A stretch of 64,000 bases of DNA from Nereocystis luetkeana (GCA_031213475.1 JARUPZ010000015.1:10568528-10632527); one strand, 5' to 3'. Positions 23,876 through 35,993 are shown, numbered from the stretch's first letter. Numbers and translations are program-made. Notes: generated by a model from the sequence alone, not told the origin.

Positions 23876-24546
23876 GTTTCCCTTAGTACTTAGTCGCACT
23901 CTGCTAAAAAGTAGAGTGTTGTTTTCTTCTTGAGCACGCTTATTCCAAGTGTCTGCCACATCCATCCCCTGCGAGGAGGCATTACAGTTTTTTCTACCTT
24001 TTTTTGTCTTCGTTATTCCTTTTTCTCTTTCGATTTGTTCATTATATATCTTTCTTCGTGTTCAGCTCTGTTTTCTTTCGTATTCTCTCTTGCGTAGAAT
24101 ATGTACTTCGTGCTCGTCATATCCAGCCTGCTGACATGGCGTTGCATTGTTTACTCTGTGCATACTGCATGCATATCAATGTAATATGCCTCTATGGCGT
24201 CGCGTTGTGACCACGTCTGGCATGGTTGAGTTTTTCACTACGGCTATTATTGATGCGGTCGAACAATAGGTACCACCCCCTGCACGTCGCCACCGCATAC
24301 ATGGATGATATGAGTCTGCCGAAACCTTGGCCGCATTCATACCAGCATGGCCAGCGAGGGAGGATGCACGACAGTTCTTGCGTGCCCACCCCCTGGATAG
24401 AACCGCGTGGAAAACACCGAGATCTGCGTGTGCGAACCTGCAGAAGAAGGTGATTGCCGCAGGACTGCATGCGTACTTCGAAGCGTACCTTGCCGAAACC
24501 GAATAACCCCTAGCGAACAACGACCAGAGAGGCTTTTACAAGCATC

Positions 24547-24643
24547 TTAACCCTTTTAGGACCCCAGTCCCGTTTTGGGGACAAATCAGGTGGAATTAGA
24601 CTGGTTTGTCCCCGAATCGGGACTGCGGTGCGAAAGGGGTTAA
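24547..24643. mobile_element. Hairpin MITE copy c (unit 1)
   Basis: TTAACCCTTTTAGGACCCC at the left and a partly matching inverted end GCGAAAGGGGTTAA at the right. It is inserted in the LINE B linker. Confidence 0.85.
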
Positions 24644-24870
24644 GAGTACGGTAGGATTGGAAGGGACTAAAACGAGGAGCGACCAGTTCATTAGGGACGA
24701 GAATCCCACGCTTTTACGGGATAAGGTGCGAATTCGTGAACGATGGGCGGGGTTTTGCCACGAACTCTTGAACACGAAGTCGCTGAAACTCGATCCCAAA
24801 AGCATCGACCTTTTGCCACCGCGACCGCCTAAACTTTCGCTTGAAGATGAACAATCCAAGGGCGAGATGA

Positions 24871-24953
24871 TAGAGCCGCAGTCCCGTTTCGGGGACAAAC
24901 CACCCAAATTTCAAGTAGTTTGTCCCAAAAACGGGACTGCGGTTCTAAAGGGG
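24871..24953. mobile_element. Hairpin MITE copy d (unit 1)
   Basis: The inverted arms GCCGCAGTCCCGTTTCGGGG and TCCCAAAAACGGGACTGCGG lie between LSLEDEQSKGEM and GMTNWNAVGPDG of the LINE frame. The outermost TTAACCCC ends are lost. Confidence 0.85.
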
Positions 24954-26776
24954 ATGACAAATTGGAACGCTGTCGGGCCAGATGGTCTCCCGGCCGAACT
25001 CCTGAAGATGGAACACCCGGCATTCACACTCAGTGTTTTCACAATATCCTTGTCAATGGTTCGATATTGTGAAAGATGCGATCATCAAGGTCCTGCGCAA
25101 AAAGAAGCACCGAGCTGACTGCAACAAGTAAGTGCAGAGGGATTTCGCGTGTTGCCCACGCAGGCAACTTTTTTGAAAGTCGTCGCGTCCCGCCTCAGCA
25201 ACTACTGCGAGACCGAGGAACTACTCCCTGAGGAACAGTGTGGCCCGGAATTTTATGATAGGACGACCGCCCCCCTTAGCCTTAAAGTCCGAATGCTGAA
25301 GGCCGAGGTGATCGAGACCCTGCTGCACGGGTGTGTGACGTGGACCCTCTGAGCGGAACACTTTTTGCTCACCACCGAGTCCTGTTGCGAGACATTGGCT
25401 TCCAGCGCCGACTTCGTACTGACCATGTCACCCTCTCGTACGCGAAGGCCCTCAAGATGACACGTTGCGAGAGCATCGAAACGACCATTCGTAAACGGCG
25501 GCTCTTCTTTGCGGGGGGCGTGTCACGGTAAAGCAAGGAACGATTACCCAGTCAGTCGGGTAATGTTCGCGACGATAGCTGGTGGGAAGAACCCGAGACC
25601 AGGCGGACAGTGTAAGACTTGGCATAGATGCATAGTCGAAGACCTTAGAGAGTCCCGAGCCACCGAAGGGTCAACGGAAGTTGCCCCCTTGGTGTTTGGA
25701 GTTGAGACCGCGTTGTGGTCCACTGCAGCCAAAAAGGCGGGGAAGTGGTACCGGGAGATCCTTGAAGCAGCCGAACAGTTCATGGTGAGGTGGCACGAGG
25801 TTGAGGCTGAAATGAGTAGGCAGAAAACCCACCCAAGGGAATGCGGAGGGAGGGGGGGCAACAGGAGGAGTAGAAGCGACACTGCGGTAGACGACAGTAG
25901 GAAGGAGATGGCAGACAGGTTAGCAAGGCACCAGGCCGACTAGGAGGTAGAACATGACCATACTCCTATTAATAGTGCCACCAACTGGTACAGCTGGTTC
26001 GAACGTGGTCTTCCCTTGTCTTCTCTTTTTGTTTGTTTTTTCCTTTCTTGCGTTGATTCTCCGTGATTTCATTTTGTTTATTTCGCTTCCTATTTTTGAT
26101 TGATAAGCCGTACTAAAAACTGGTGCAGCTGGTTCGAACGTGGTCTTCCCTTGTCTTCTCTTTTTGTTATTAGTAGTTTGTTTCTTTCTTGCGCTGATTG
26201 TCCGTGATTTCATGATATTTTTTCTCTTCCTTTCTTCGATTGATAAGCCGTATTGAAGGAGTCGCGTAGCGTGGGTGGATGACGAACCTGCTCTGCTTGC
26301 TTCGTATTGTCTGACGCCAAGGGGCTGGGCATAGTTGACGAACGCAGGGCGGAGACGGCAGTCTGGGTAGAGCAAGGTACCAGGCGGACTAGCAGGGAGA
26401 ACCTAGCTAATATTACTCGTACCACAACCTGCGGCCGCAACCTGGAGGGTGCTTTGGGCTTTGGTCTGCCTTTTATTTCCCCTTTGTTTTTTTCCCCTTG
26501 GTTCATTGTCTTCCTCTGTTTACAATCAGTGGTGTTTTTGTTAGTTTTGTTATTTTTTTCCAGCTCATTCTTTTTCAAGTGTTGGCCACCTCGCCTCCGG
26601 GGGAGGGGCACGACAGATTGCTTCTTCTATTTTTTTTCCCCTAATTTTTTTTCTTCTTCTCTTTTGATTCGTCTTCTTTGTTTTTGTTTTCTCTTCGATT
26701 GTTTCCTTTCGTTTCTCTAGTTCATAGAATGTGTATGTCGTGCCTGTTGTATCTTTTTTTTTATTTTTTTTTTCTT

Positions 26777-27098
26777 CTCATCCCATTCATTATCTTCGCA
26801 CATCTTCTTCTCTCTCTCCTTCCAACTCGTAACTCAGATCCGGGGTCACATAGCAGGCTCTTCTACCCCCTTTCCGCTACGGTACGTGCCTTCATTTTTA
26901 TCGCGAGAAGATTTCAGCATTTTCTTCCCTCGTCGACTCGCATCGAATTGTGCCTACCCACGCTGCAAGGCGCTCTCAACAATTGAATCCTTTTTTATTT
27001 TTGCAAACAAAGTCAAAGTCCGACCCACCTGGGGCTCGAACCCAGGACTCAAACAAGTAGAATTCGAGGTTAACCACTTGAACCACCGGGGCGACCGG
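26777..27098 (-). mobile_element. Hybrid SINE, copy 2 (junction of units 1 and 2)
   Basis: The tail part (higher-numbered bases of the element, low coordinates) matches SINE copy 4 (TTCTTCTCTC, TACCCCCTTTCC, CAGCATTTT). The tRNA-like head matches SINE copy 1 (GCAAACAAAGTCAAAGTCC). It is therefore a recombinant of the two. Confidence 0.92.
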
Positions 27099-27769
27099 GT
27101 TTCCCTTAGTACTTAGTCGCACTCTGCTAAAAAGTAGAGTGTTGTTTTCTTCTTGAGCACGCTTATTCCAAGTGTCTGCCACATCCATCCCCTGCGAGGA
27201 GGCATTACAGTTTTTTCTACCTTTTTTTGTCTTCGTTATTCCTTTTTCTCTTTCGATTTGTTCATTATATATCTTTCTTCGTGTTCAGCTCTGTTTTCTT
27301 TCGTATTCTCTCTTGCGTAGAATATGTACTTCGTGCTCGTCATATCCAGCCTGCTGACATGGCGTTGCATTGTTTACTCTGTGCATACTGCATGCATATC
27401 AATGTAATATGCCTCTATGGCGTCGCGTTGTGACCACGTCTGGCATGGTTGAGTTTTTCACTACGGCTATTATTGATGCGGTCGAACAATAGGTACCACC
27501 CCCTGCACGTCGCCACCGCATACATGGATGATATGAGTCTGCCGAAACCTTGGCCGCATTCATACCAGCATGGCCAGCGAGGGAGGATGCACGACAGTTC
27601 TTGCGTGCCCACCCCCTGGATAGAACCGCGTGGAAAACACCGAGATCTGCGTGTGCGAACCTGCAGAAGAAGGTGATTGCCGCAGGACTGCATGCGTACT
27701 TCGAAGCGTACCTTGCCGAAACCGAATAACCCCTAGCGAACAACGACCAGAGAGGCTTTTACAAGCATC

Positions 27770-27866
27770 TTAACCCTTTTAGGACCCCAGTCCCGTTTTG
27801 GGGACAAATCAGGTGGAATTAGACTGGTTTGTCCCCGAATCGGGACTGCGGTGCGAAAGGGGTTAA
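27770..27866. mobile_element. Hairpin MITE copy c (unit 2)
   Basis: Identical to 24,547-24,643, so it was inserted before the unit was multiplied. Confidence 0.85.
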
Positions 27867-28093
27867 GAGTACGGTAGGATTGGAAGGGACTAAAACGAGG
27901 AGCGACCAGTTCATTAGGGACGAGAATCCCACGCTTTTACGGGATAAGGTGCGAATTCGTGAACGATGGGCGGGGTTTTGCCACGAACTCTTGAACACGA
28001 AGTCGCTGAAACTCGATCCCAAAAGCATCGACCTTTTGCCACCGCGACCGCCTAAACTTTCGCTTGAAGATGAACAATCCAAGGGCGAGATGA

Positions 28094-28176
28094 TAGAGCC
28101 GCAGTCCCGTTTCGGGGACAAACCACCCAAATTTCAAGTAGTTTGTCCCAAAAACGGGACTGCGGTTCTAAAGGGG
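28094..28176. mobile_element. Hairpin MITE copy d (unit 2)
   Basis: Identical to 24,871-24,953 in the neighbouring unit. Confidence 0.85.
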
Positions 28177-29999
28177 ATGACAAATTGGAACGCTGTCGGG
28201 CCAGATGGTCTCCCGGCCGAACTCCTGAAGATGGAACACCCGGCATTCACACTCAGTGTTTTCACAATATCCTTGTCAATGGTTCGATATTGTGAAAGAT
28301 GCGATCATCAAGGTCCTGCGCAAAAAGAAGCACCGAGCTGACTGCAACAAGTAAGTGCAGAGGGATTTCGCGTGTTGCCCACGCAGGCAACTTTTTTGAA
28401 AGTCGTCGCGTCCCGCCTCAGCAACTACTGCGAGACCGAGGAACTACTCCCTGAGGAACAGTGTGGCCCGGAATTTTATGATAGGACGACCGCCCCCCTT
28501 AGCCTTAAAGTCCGAATGCTGAAGGCCGAGGTGATCGAGACCCTGCTGCACGGGTGTGTGACGTGGACCCTCTGAGCGGAACACTTTTTGCTCACCACCG
28601 AGTCCTGTTGCGAGACATTGGCTTCCAGCGCCGACTTCGTACTGACCATGTCACCCTCTCGTACGCGAAGGCCCTCAAGATGACACGTTGCGAGAGCATC
28701 GAAACGACCATTCGTAAACGGCGGCTCTTCTTTGCGGGGGGCGTGTCACGGTAAAGCAAGGAACGATTACCCAGTCAGTCGGGTAATGTTCGCGACGATA
28801 GCTGGTGGGAAGAACCCGAGACCAGGCGGACAGTGTAAGACTTGGCATAGATGCATAGTCGAAGACCTTAGAGAGTCCCGAGCCACCGAAGGGTCAACGG
28901 AAGTTGCCCCCTTGGTGTTTGGAGTTGAGACCGCGTTGTGGTCCACTGCAGCCAAAAAGGCGGGGAAGTGGTACCGGGAGATCCTTGAAGCAGCCGAACA
29001 GTTCATGGTGAGGTGGCACGAGGTTGAGGCTGAAATGAGTAGGCAGAAAACCCACCCAAGGGAATGCGGAGGGAGGGGGGGCAACAGGAGGAGTAGAAGC
29101 GACACTGCGGTAGACGACAGTAGGAAGGAGATGGCAGACAGGTTAGCAAGGCACCAGGCCGACTAGGAGGTAGAACATGACCATACTCCTATTAATAGTG
29201 CCACCAACTGGTACAGCTGGTTCGAACGTGGTCTTCCCTTGTCTTCTCTTTTTGTTTGTTTTTTCCTTTCTTGCGTTGATTCTCCGTGATTTCATTTTGT
29301 TTATTTCGCTTCCTATTTTTGATTGATAAGCCGTACTAAAAACTGGTGCAGCTGGTTCGAACGTGGTCTTCCCTTGTCTTCTCTTTTTGTTATTAGTAGT
29401 TTGTTTCTTTCTTGCGCTGATTGTCCGTGATTTCATGATATTTTTTCTCTTCCTTTCTTCGATTGATAAGCCGTATTGAAGGAGTCGCGTAGCGTGGGTG
29501 GATGACGAACCTGCTCTGCTTGCTTCGTATTGTCTGACGCCAAGGGGCTGGGCATAGTTGACGAACGCAGGGCGGAGACGGCAGTCTGGGTAGAGCAAGG
29601 TACCAGGCGGACTAGCAGGGAGAACCTAGCTAATATTACTCGTACCACAACCTGCGGCCGCAACCTGGAGGGTGCTTTGGGCTTTGGTCTGCCTTTTATT
29701 TCCCCTTTGTTTTTTTCCCCTTGGTTCATTGTCTTCCTCTGTTTACAATCAGTGGTGTTTTTGTTAGTTTTGTTATTTTTTTCCAGCTCATTCTTTTTCA
29801 AGTGTTGGCCACCTCGCCTCCGGGGGAGGGGCACGACAGATTGCTTCTTCTATTTTTTTTCCCCTAATTTTTTTTCTTCTTCTCTTTTGATTCGTCTTCT
29901 TTGTTTTTGTTTTCTCTTCGATTGTTTCCTTTCGTTTCTCTAGTTCATAGAATGTGTATGTCGTGCCTGTTGTATCTTTTTTTTTATTTTTTTTTTCTT

Positions 30000-30321
30000 C
30001 TCATCCCATTCATTATCTTCGCACATCTTCTTCTCTCTCTCCTTCCAACTCGTAACTCAGATCCGGGGTCACATAGCAGGCTCTTCTACCCCCTTTCCGC
30101 TACGGTACGTGCCTTCATTTTTATCGCGAGAAGATTTCAGCATTTTCTTCCCTCGTCGACTCGCATCGAATTGTGCCTACCCACGCTGCAAGGCGCTCTC
30201 AACAATTGAATCCTTTTTTATTTTTGCAAACAAAGTCAAAGTCCGACCCACCTGGGGCTCGAACCCAGGACTCAAACAAGTAGAATTCGAGGTTAACCAC
30301 TTGAACCACCGGGGCGACCGG
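30000..30321 (-). mobile_element. Hybrid SINE, copy 3 (junction of units 2 and 3)
   Basis: The same recombinant structure as copy 2: copy-4-like tail part and copy-1-like tRNA head. Confidence 0.92.
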
Positions 30322-30992
30322 GTTTCCCTTAGTACTTAGTCGCACTCTGCTAAAAAGTAGAGTGTTGTTTTCTTCTTGAGCACGCTTATTCCAAGTGTCT
30401 GCCACATCCATCCCCTGCGAGGAGGCATTACAGTTTTTTCTACCTTTTTTTGTCTTCGTTATTCCTTTTTCTCTTTCGATTTGTTCATTATATATCTTTC
30501 TTCGTGTTCAGCTCTGTTTTCTTTCGTATTCTCTCTTGCGTAGAATATGTACTTCGTGCTCGTCATATCCAGCCTGCTGACATGGCGTTGCATTGTTTAC
30601 TCTGTGCATACTGCATGCATATCAATGTAATATGCCTCTATGGCGTCGCGTTGTGACCACGTCTGGCATGGTTGAGTTTTTCACTACGGCTATTATTGAT
30701 GCGGTCGAACAATAGGTACCACCCCCTGCACGTCGCCACCGCATACATGGATGATATGAGTCTGCCGAAACCTTGGCCGCATTCATACCAGCATGGCCAG
30801 CGAGGGAGGATGCACGACAGTTCTTGCGTGCCCACCCCCTGGATAGAACCGCGTGGAAAACACCGAGATCTGCGTGTGCGAACCTGCAGAAGAAGGTGAT
30901 TGCCGCAGGACTGCATGCGTACTTCGAAGCGTACCTTGCCGAAACCGAATAACCCCTAGCGAACAACGACCAGAGAGGCTTTTACAAGCATC

Positions 30993-31089
30993 TTAACCCT
31001 TTTAGGACCCCAGTCCCGTTTTGGGGACAAATCAGGTGGAATTAGACTGGTTTGTCCCCGAATCGGGACTGCGGTGCGAAAGGGGTTAA
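30993..31089. mobile_element. Hairpin MITE copy c (unit 3)
   Basis: Identical to the unit 1 and unit 2 copies. Confidence 0.85.
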
Positions 31090-31316
31090 GAGTACGGTAG
31101 GATTGGAAGGGACTAAAACGAGGAGCGACCAGTTCATTAGGGACGAGAATCCCACGCTTTTACGGGATAAGGTGCGAATTCGTGAACGATGGGCGGGGTT
31201 TTGCCACGAACTCTTGAACACGAAGTCGCTGAAACTCGATCCCAAAAGCATCGACCTTTTGCCACCGCGACCGCCTAAACTTTCGCTTGAAGATGAACAA
31301 TCCAAGGGCGAGATGA

Positions 31317-31399
31317 TAGAGCCGCAGTCCCGTTTCGGGGACAAACCACCCAAATTTCAAGTAGTTTGTCCCAAAAACGGGACTGCGGTTCTAAAGGGG
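31317..31399. mobile_element. Hairpin MITE copy d (unit 3)
   Basis: Identical to the unit 1 and unit 2 copies. Confidence 0.85.
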
Positions 31400-33222
31400 A
31401 TGACAAATTGGAACGCTGTCGGGCCAGATGGTCTCCCGGCCGAACTCCTGAAGATGGAACACCCGGCATTCACACTCAGTGTTTTCACAATATCCTTGTC
31501 AATGGTTCGATATTGTGAAAGATGCGATCATCAAGGTCCTGCGCAAAAAGAAGCACCGAGCTGACTGCAACAAGTAAGTGCAGAGGGATTTCGCGTGTTG
31601 CCCACGCAGGCAACTTTTTTGAAAGTCGTCGCGTCCCGCCTCAGCAACTACTGCGAGACCGAGGAACTACTCCCTGAGGAACAGTGTGGCCCGGAATTTT
31701 ATGATAGGACGACCGCCCCCCTTAGCCTTAAAGTCCGAATGCTGAAGGCCGAGGTGATCGAGACCCTGCTGCACGGGTGTGTGACGTGGACCCTCTGAGC
31801 GGAACACTTTTTGCTCACCACCGAGTCCTGTTGCGAGACATTGGCTTCCAGCGCCGACTTCGTACTGACCATGTCACCCTCTCGTACGCGAAGGCCCTCA
31901 AGATGACACGTTGCGAGAGCATCGAAACGACCATTCGTAAACGGCGGCTCTTCTTTGCGGGGGGCGTGTCACGGTAAAGCAAGGAACGATTACCCAGTCA
32001 GTCGGGTAATGTTCGCGACGATAGCTGGTGGGAAGAACCCGAGACCAGGCGGACAGTGTAAGACTTGGCATAGATGCATAGTCGAAGACCTTAGAGAGTC
32101 CCGAGCCACCGAAGGGTCAACGGAAGTTGCCCCCTTGGTGTTTGGAGTTGAGACCGCGTTGTGGTCCACTGCAGCCAAAAAGGCGGGGAAGTGGTACCGG
32201 GAGATCCTTGAAGCAGCCGAACAGTTCATGGTGAGGTGGCACGAGGTTGAGGCTGAAATGAGTAGGCAGAAAACCCACCCAAGGGAATGCGGAGGGAGGG
32301 GGGGCAACAGGAGGAGTAGAAGCGACACTGCGGTAGACGACAGTAGGAAGGAGATGGCAGACAGGTTAGCAAGGCACCAGGCCGACTAGGAGGTAGAACA
32401 TGACCATACTCCTATTAATAGTGCCACCAACTGGTACAGCTGGTTCGAACGTGGTCTTCCCTTGTCTTCTCTTTTTGTTTGTTTTTTCCTTTCTTGCGTT
32501 GATTCTCCGTGATTTCATTTTGTTTATTTCGCTTCCTATTTTTGATTGATAAGCCGTACTAAAAACTGGTGCAGCTGGTTCGAACGTGGTCTTCCCTTGT
32601 CTTCTCTTTTTGTTATTAGTAGTTTGTTTCTTTCTTGCGCTGATTGTCCGTGATTTCATGATATTTTTTTCTCTTCCTTTCTTCGATTGATAAGCCGTAT
32701 TGAAGGAGTCGCGTAGCGTGGGTGGATGACGAACCTGCTCTGCTTGCTTCGTATTGTCTGACGCCAAGGGGCTGGGCATAGTTGACGAACGCAGGGCGGA
32801 GACGGCAGTCTGGGTAGAGCAAGGTACCAGGCGGACTAGCAGGGAGAACCTAGCTAATATTACTCGTACCACAACCTGCGGCCGCAACCTGGAGGGTGCT
32901 TTGGGCTTTGGTCTGCCTTTTATTTCCCCTTTGTTTTTTTCCCCTTGGTTCATTGTCTTCCTCTGTTTACAATCAGTGGTGTTTTTGTTAGTTTTGTTAT
33001 TTTTTTCCAGCTCATTCTTTTTCAAGTGTTGGCCACCTCGCCTCCGGGGGAGGGGCACGACAGATTGCTTCTTCTATTTTTTTTCCCCTAATTTTTTTTC
33101 TTCTTCTCTTTTGATTCGTCTTCTTTGTTTTTGTTTTCTCTTCGATTGTTTCCTTTCGTTTCTCTAGTTCATAGAATGTGTATGTCGTGCCTGTTGTATC
33201 TTTTTTTTTTTTTTTTTTTTTT

Positions 33223-33547
33223 CTCATCCCATTCATTATCTTCGCACATCTTCTTCTCTCTCTCCTTCCAACTCGTAACTCAGATCCGGGGTCACATAGC
33301 AGGCTCTTCTACCCCCTTTCCGCTACGGTACGTGCCTTCATTTTTATCGCGAGAAGATTTCAGCATTTTCTTCCCTCGTCGACTCGCATCGAATTGTGCC
33401 TACCCACGCTGCAAGGCGCTCTCAACAATTGAATCCCTTTTTTTTATTTTTGCAAATAAAGTCAATGTCCGACCCTCCTAGGGCTCGAACCCAGGACTCA
33501 AACAAGTAGAATTCGAGGTTAACCACTTGAACCACCGGGGCGACCGG
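33223..33547 (-). mobile_element. tRNA-derived SINE, copy 4 (right edge of the array)
   Basis: The tail matches the hybrid SINEs. The head differs from them (CCCTTTTTTTTATTTTTGC, ATAAAGTCAATGTCC, CCCTCCTAGGGCTCG). It interrupts a LINE 3' tail: GTGCCTGTTGTATC before, TTATCTACTGTAG...GATGACATGG after. TATCT may be a target-site duplication. Confidence 0.9.
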
Positions 33548-33763
33548 TTATCTACTGTAGTAGGATGCATGATGACATGGCATTGGATTTCCCACAGCTG
33601 TGCTTACTGCTGTATACGACGGAGTATCTCTGTGGTGTAGCTTCGTGACCACATAACTTGTACCTGGTATCTTTTCTAGGATTGAAAAATCGGCACGGAC
33701 ACTGGTTGTACTGGATGTCGACGGGCAGAAAGAACAGTTTGTTGTGAAAAACTCACACATCAT
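33548..33763 (+). repeat. LINE 3' tail, continuation after SINE copy 4
   Basis: It contains GATGACATGGCATTGGAT, TATCTCTGTGGTGTAGCTTC and GGATGTCGACGGGCAGAAA, then ends in ACTCACACATC, a decayed form of the AC-rich LINE terminus. Confidence 0.75.
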
Positions 33764-34379
33764 CTGAATCTTACATGATGAAATTGGATATATTTCTTTT
33801 GAGCTGCGCAGGTGTTGATATGCTTAAGAAGTACAATATTTACGAGGGTACGAAAAAATTGAATAATTACCTCCAGGTATTAATACTAACGCCCAAGTAG
33901 AAAATGCTCCCTGGTGTGTTTTTTTGTTTGCATTTTTTCAAGAGGTTTTGCCAAAATCAGGTATACCTGGACAGTTTTCGGCCAAAATCAGTTGCATGCT
34001 AAAAACAAGCACAAGACACACCCCAGGAGCCCTGCTCTTGGCCAGGCTGACATCGTAACTGATTTTGGCACGAAAAGGCCAAGGTACACCTGTTTTTTCT
34101 ACTCTTGATCCGTCTAGCTTTCAACTGATTTTGTCCAATTTCAACCAGTCAGAGCGGCCATACGTACACTGTTTTTTCTCTCCGTGGGCCTCTTGCCCTC
34201 CCTTCGTTGAAAGTCCTCTGTATTACCGTATAAACTCTACTAGTACGCCGTACGTAAAATTACGTATTTATACTTACATGCATACAATATCATGTCATGC
34301 GTACGCTGGTTTCACTTTTTTTTCTTTTTTTTTGGGGTGCATGTGCTACGTGCTTCATGTATTTAATGGTTGTTATGAT

Positions 34380-35142
34380 GTGTACTCTGTTGTTTTTTTT
34401 TTCTCTTCCTCTTCCTTTTCTGATTGATAAGCCGTACTCAAGGAGCCGTGTGGCGTGGTTGGAAGACGAACCTGCTCTGCTCGGCTCGTATTGTCTGACG
34501 CCAAGGGGCTGGGCATAGTTGACGAACGCAGGGCGGAGACGGCAGTCTGGGTAGCAAGGTACCAGGCGGATTAGCAGGGAGAACCTGGCTATACTACTCG
34601 TACCACAAGCTGCTGCCGCCACCTAGAAGGTGCTTTGGGCTTTGGTCTGCCTGTTATTTCCCCTTTGTTATTTTTCCTTGTTACTTTCTCCTTGGTTCTT
34701 TGTCTTACTCTGTTCACAAGCAGTGGTGTCTTTTGTTATTTCTTCTTTTTTCCAGCTCGTTCTTTTTCAAGTGTAGGCCACCTCGCCTGCGGGGGGGGGG
34801 GCACGACAGATTGTTTCTCTTAGATTTTGCTTTCATTTTTCTTCTTTTTCTTTTTCGACTTGTCTACCTTGTTTTGTTTTCTCTTTGATTGTTTCTTTTC
34901 GTTTCACTATTTCATAGATTGCGTATGTCGTGCCTGTCGTATCTAGTATGATGACATGGCTTTGCATTGCCCACTGCAGTTCACACTGCACACGTGGCAA
35001 CGTAGTATCTCTGTGGCGTAGCTTTGTGACCACAGAACTTGTATCTCTTCTAGGATGGAAGAATCGGCACGGACACTGGTTGTGCTGGATGTCGACGGGT
35101 AGAAAGAACGGTTTAATGTGAAGAACACACACACACACACAC
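34380..35142 (+). mobile_element. LINE 3' UTR copy C ending in (AC)n
   Basis: A 5'-truncated copy. It opens in the LINE 3' UTR (GATTGATAAGCCGTACTC), continues through CTGACGCCAAGGGGCTGGGC and a T-rich stretch, and ends with GGATGTCGACGGGTAGAAAG, GTGAAG and a run of AC dinucleotides. No coding part remains. Confidence 0.85.
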
Positions 35143-35170
35143 ACCTGGTATGGTCACAGCACTCTATAGC

Positions 35171-35410
35171 CGGTCGCCCCCGTGGTTCATATGGTTAACC
35201 TCGAATTCTACTCGTTTGAGTCCTGGGTTCGAGTCCCAGGGGGGTCGGACTTTGACTTTTTTTGCAAAAATAAAAATAAAAAAGGATTCAATTGTTGAGA
35301 GCGCCTTGCAGCGTGGGTAGGCACAATTCGATGCGAGTCGACGAGGGAAGAAAAGGCTGAAATATTCTCGCGATAAAAAAACTGAAGCGAAGATAATGAA
35401 TGGGATGAGC
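35171..35410 (+). mobile_element. tRNA-derived SINE, copy 5 (internally deleted)
   Basis: The head is intact with a B-box GGTTCGAGTCC. About 90 bp of the body is missing between CGCGATAAAA and GCGAAGATAATGAATGGGAT. Confidence 0.85.
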
Positions 35411-35501
35411 AAAAAAAGATAAAAAAAAATACAGCACCATGGTCTTTGTCTGCACCACTGCGCGTCGAGGTGGTACCAGGTTTGGTACGGCAAGATAATT
35501 T

Positions 35502-35660
35502 CGTGCCGAGAGGGCGGTTCCGCGAGGACGATCTTGAAGATTTAAAGCTACCAACGGGGGAGGGCGCCAGAGTAAATACCCTCGAGCAGGCGGTTCCGCG
35601 AGGACGGTCTAGAAGATCCAAAGCTGTCAACGGGGAGGGGGCGCCAGAGTAAATACTCTC
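35502..35660 (+). repeat. Tandem duplication of about 80 bp
   Basis: Two copies of GGCGGTTCCGCGAGGACG...AAGCT...CAACGGGG...GGCGCCAGAGTAAATAC follow each other with about 85% identity. Their function is unknown. Confidence 0.8.
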
Positions 35661-35993
35661 GGCGCCCCGCCGTGGCGAAACAAATGAAGCCTATTTAATA
35701 GTGACTCTCTGCAGGCCCAAGTGGAGCCCGTGATATTTAAACCCTCAAGAACACCAAACAATTCAGATTTTGGAGGCCATGTGGCATGTGGCACGCTTCA
35801 CTGCTGTTCATGCTTTAGGCGCAGTATTGGTTTTTATGGATTTTCATGGACAGAACACACCGCTTGTGGCGCGCGTTTTTCACTTGGCTTTAGTATATAC
35901 CTGATTTTGGCTCAAACGGAACAACAGGTGTAACCGATTTTGCCCTTTTTTATAGAATCTTCATATTTCATACTCCCACGCACACCTGCCACA
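35661..35993. other. Short stretch without recognised feature
   Basis: Nothing is recognised. Words of the type TGATTTTGGC also occur around 33.95-34.07 kb, hinting at another decayed element. Confidence 0.4.

Larger units (their letters stand above)
24208..26776 (+). mobile_element. LINE copy B, unit 1 (internally deleted)
   Basis: A non-LTR retrotransposon remnant. Seen: the linker NDQRGFYKH (24.51 kb), TNWNAVGPDGLPAELLK (24.95-25.0 kb, start of the reverse transcriptase), then VVASRLSNYCETEELLPEEQ and CGPEFYDRTTAPLSLKVRML. The palm domain with the (Y/F)xDD box is missing between QCG and RTTAPLSLK, so a block of several hundred bases has been lost. C-terminal parts follow (HRVLLRDIGFQRRLRTD, IETTIRKRRLFFAGG, about 25.4-25.9 kb) and then a T-rich 3' UTR. 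Two hairpin MITEs lie in the linker. It cannot encode an active enzyme. Confidence 0.85.
27431..29999 (+). mobile_element. LINE copy B, unit 2
   Basis: Same content as in unit 1, displaced by 3,223 bp, with no difference noticed in the coding remnant. GPDGLPAELLK is at about 28.2 kb and the frame for RKRRLFFAGG at about 28.7 kb. Confidence 0.88.
30654..33222 (+). mobile_element. LINE copy B, unit 3
   Basis: As in units 1 and 2, with one extra T in a T-run near 32,665 and a longer T-run near 33,200. Being the last unit, it ends at the parental right-hand SINE, which is itself inserted in the LINE tail. Confidence 0.88.
23557..33547. repeat. Tandem array: three 3.22-kb units plus terminal SINE
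   Basis: Units are 23,557-26,776 (3,220 bp), 26,777-29,999 (3,223 bp) and 30,000-33,222 (3,223 bp), followed by a fourth SINE to 33,547. Each unit is a minus-strand SINE, about 300 bp of other repeat sequence and a plus-strand LINE fragment carrying two hairpin MITEs. Units are identical over long stretches; differences seen are homopolymer lengths (for example one extra T near 32,665) and the SINE ends. The junction SINEs are hybrids of the first and last SINE. A real recent duplication fits best, but mis-assembly cannot be excluded from sequence alone. Confidence 0.93.

Noticed and set aside
33950-34069. Possible inverted-repeat element with GCCAAAATCAG and CTGATTTTGGC
   Set aside because: The matching ends are only 11 bp and no further copy with the same structure was found.
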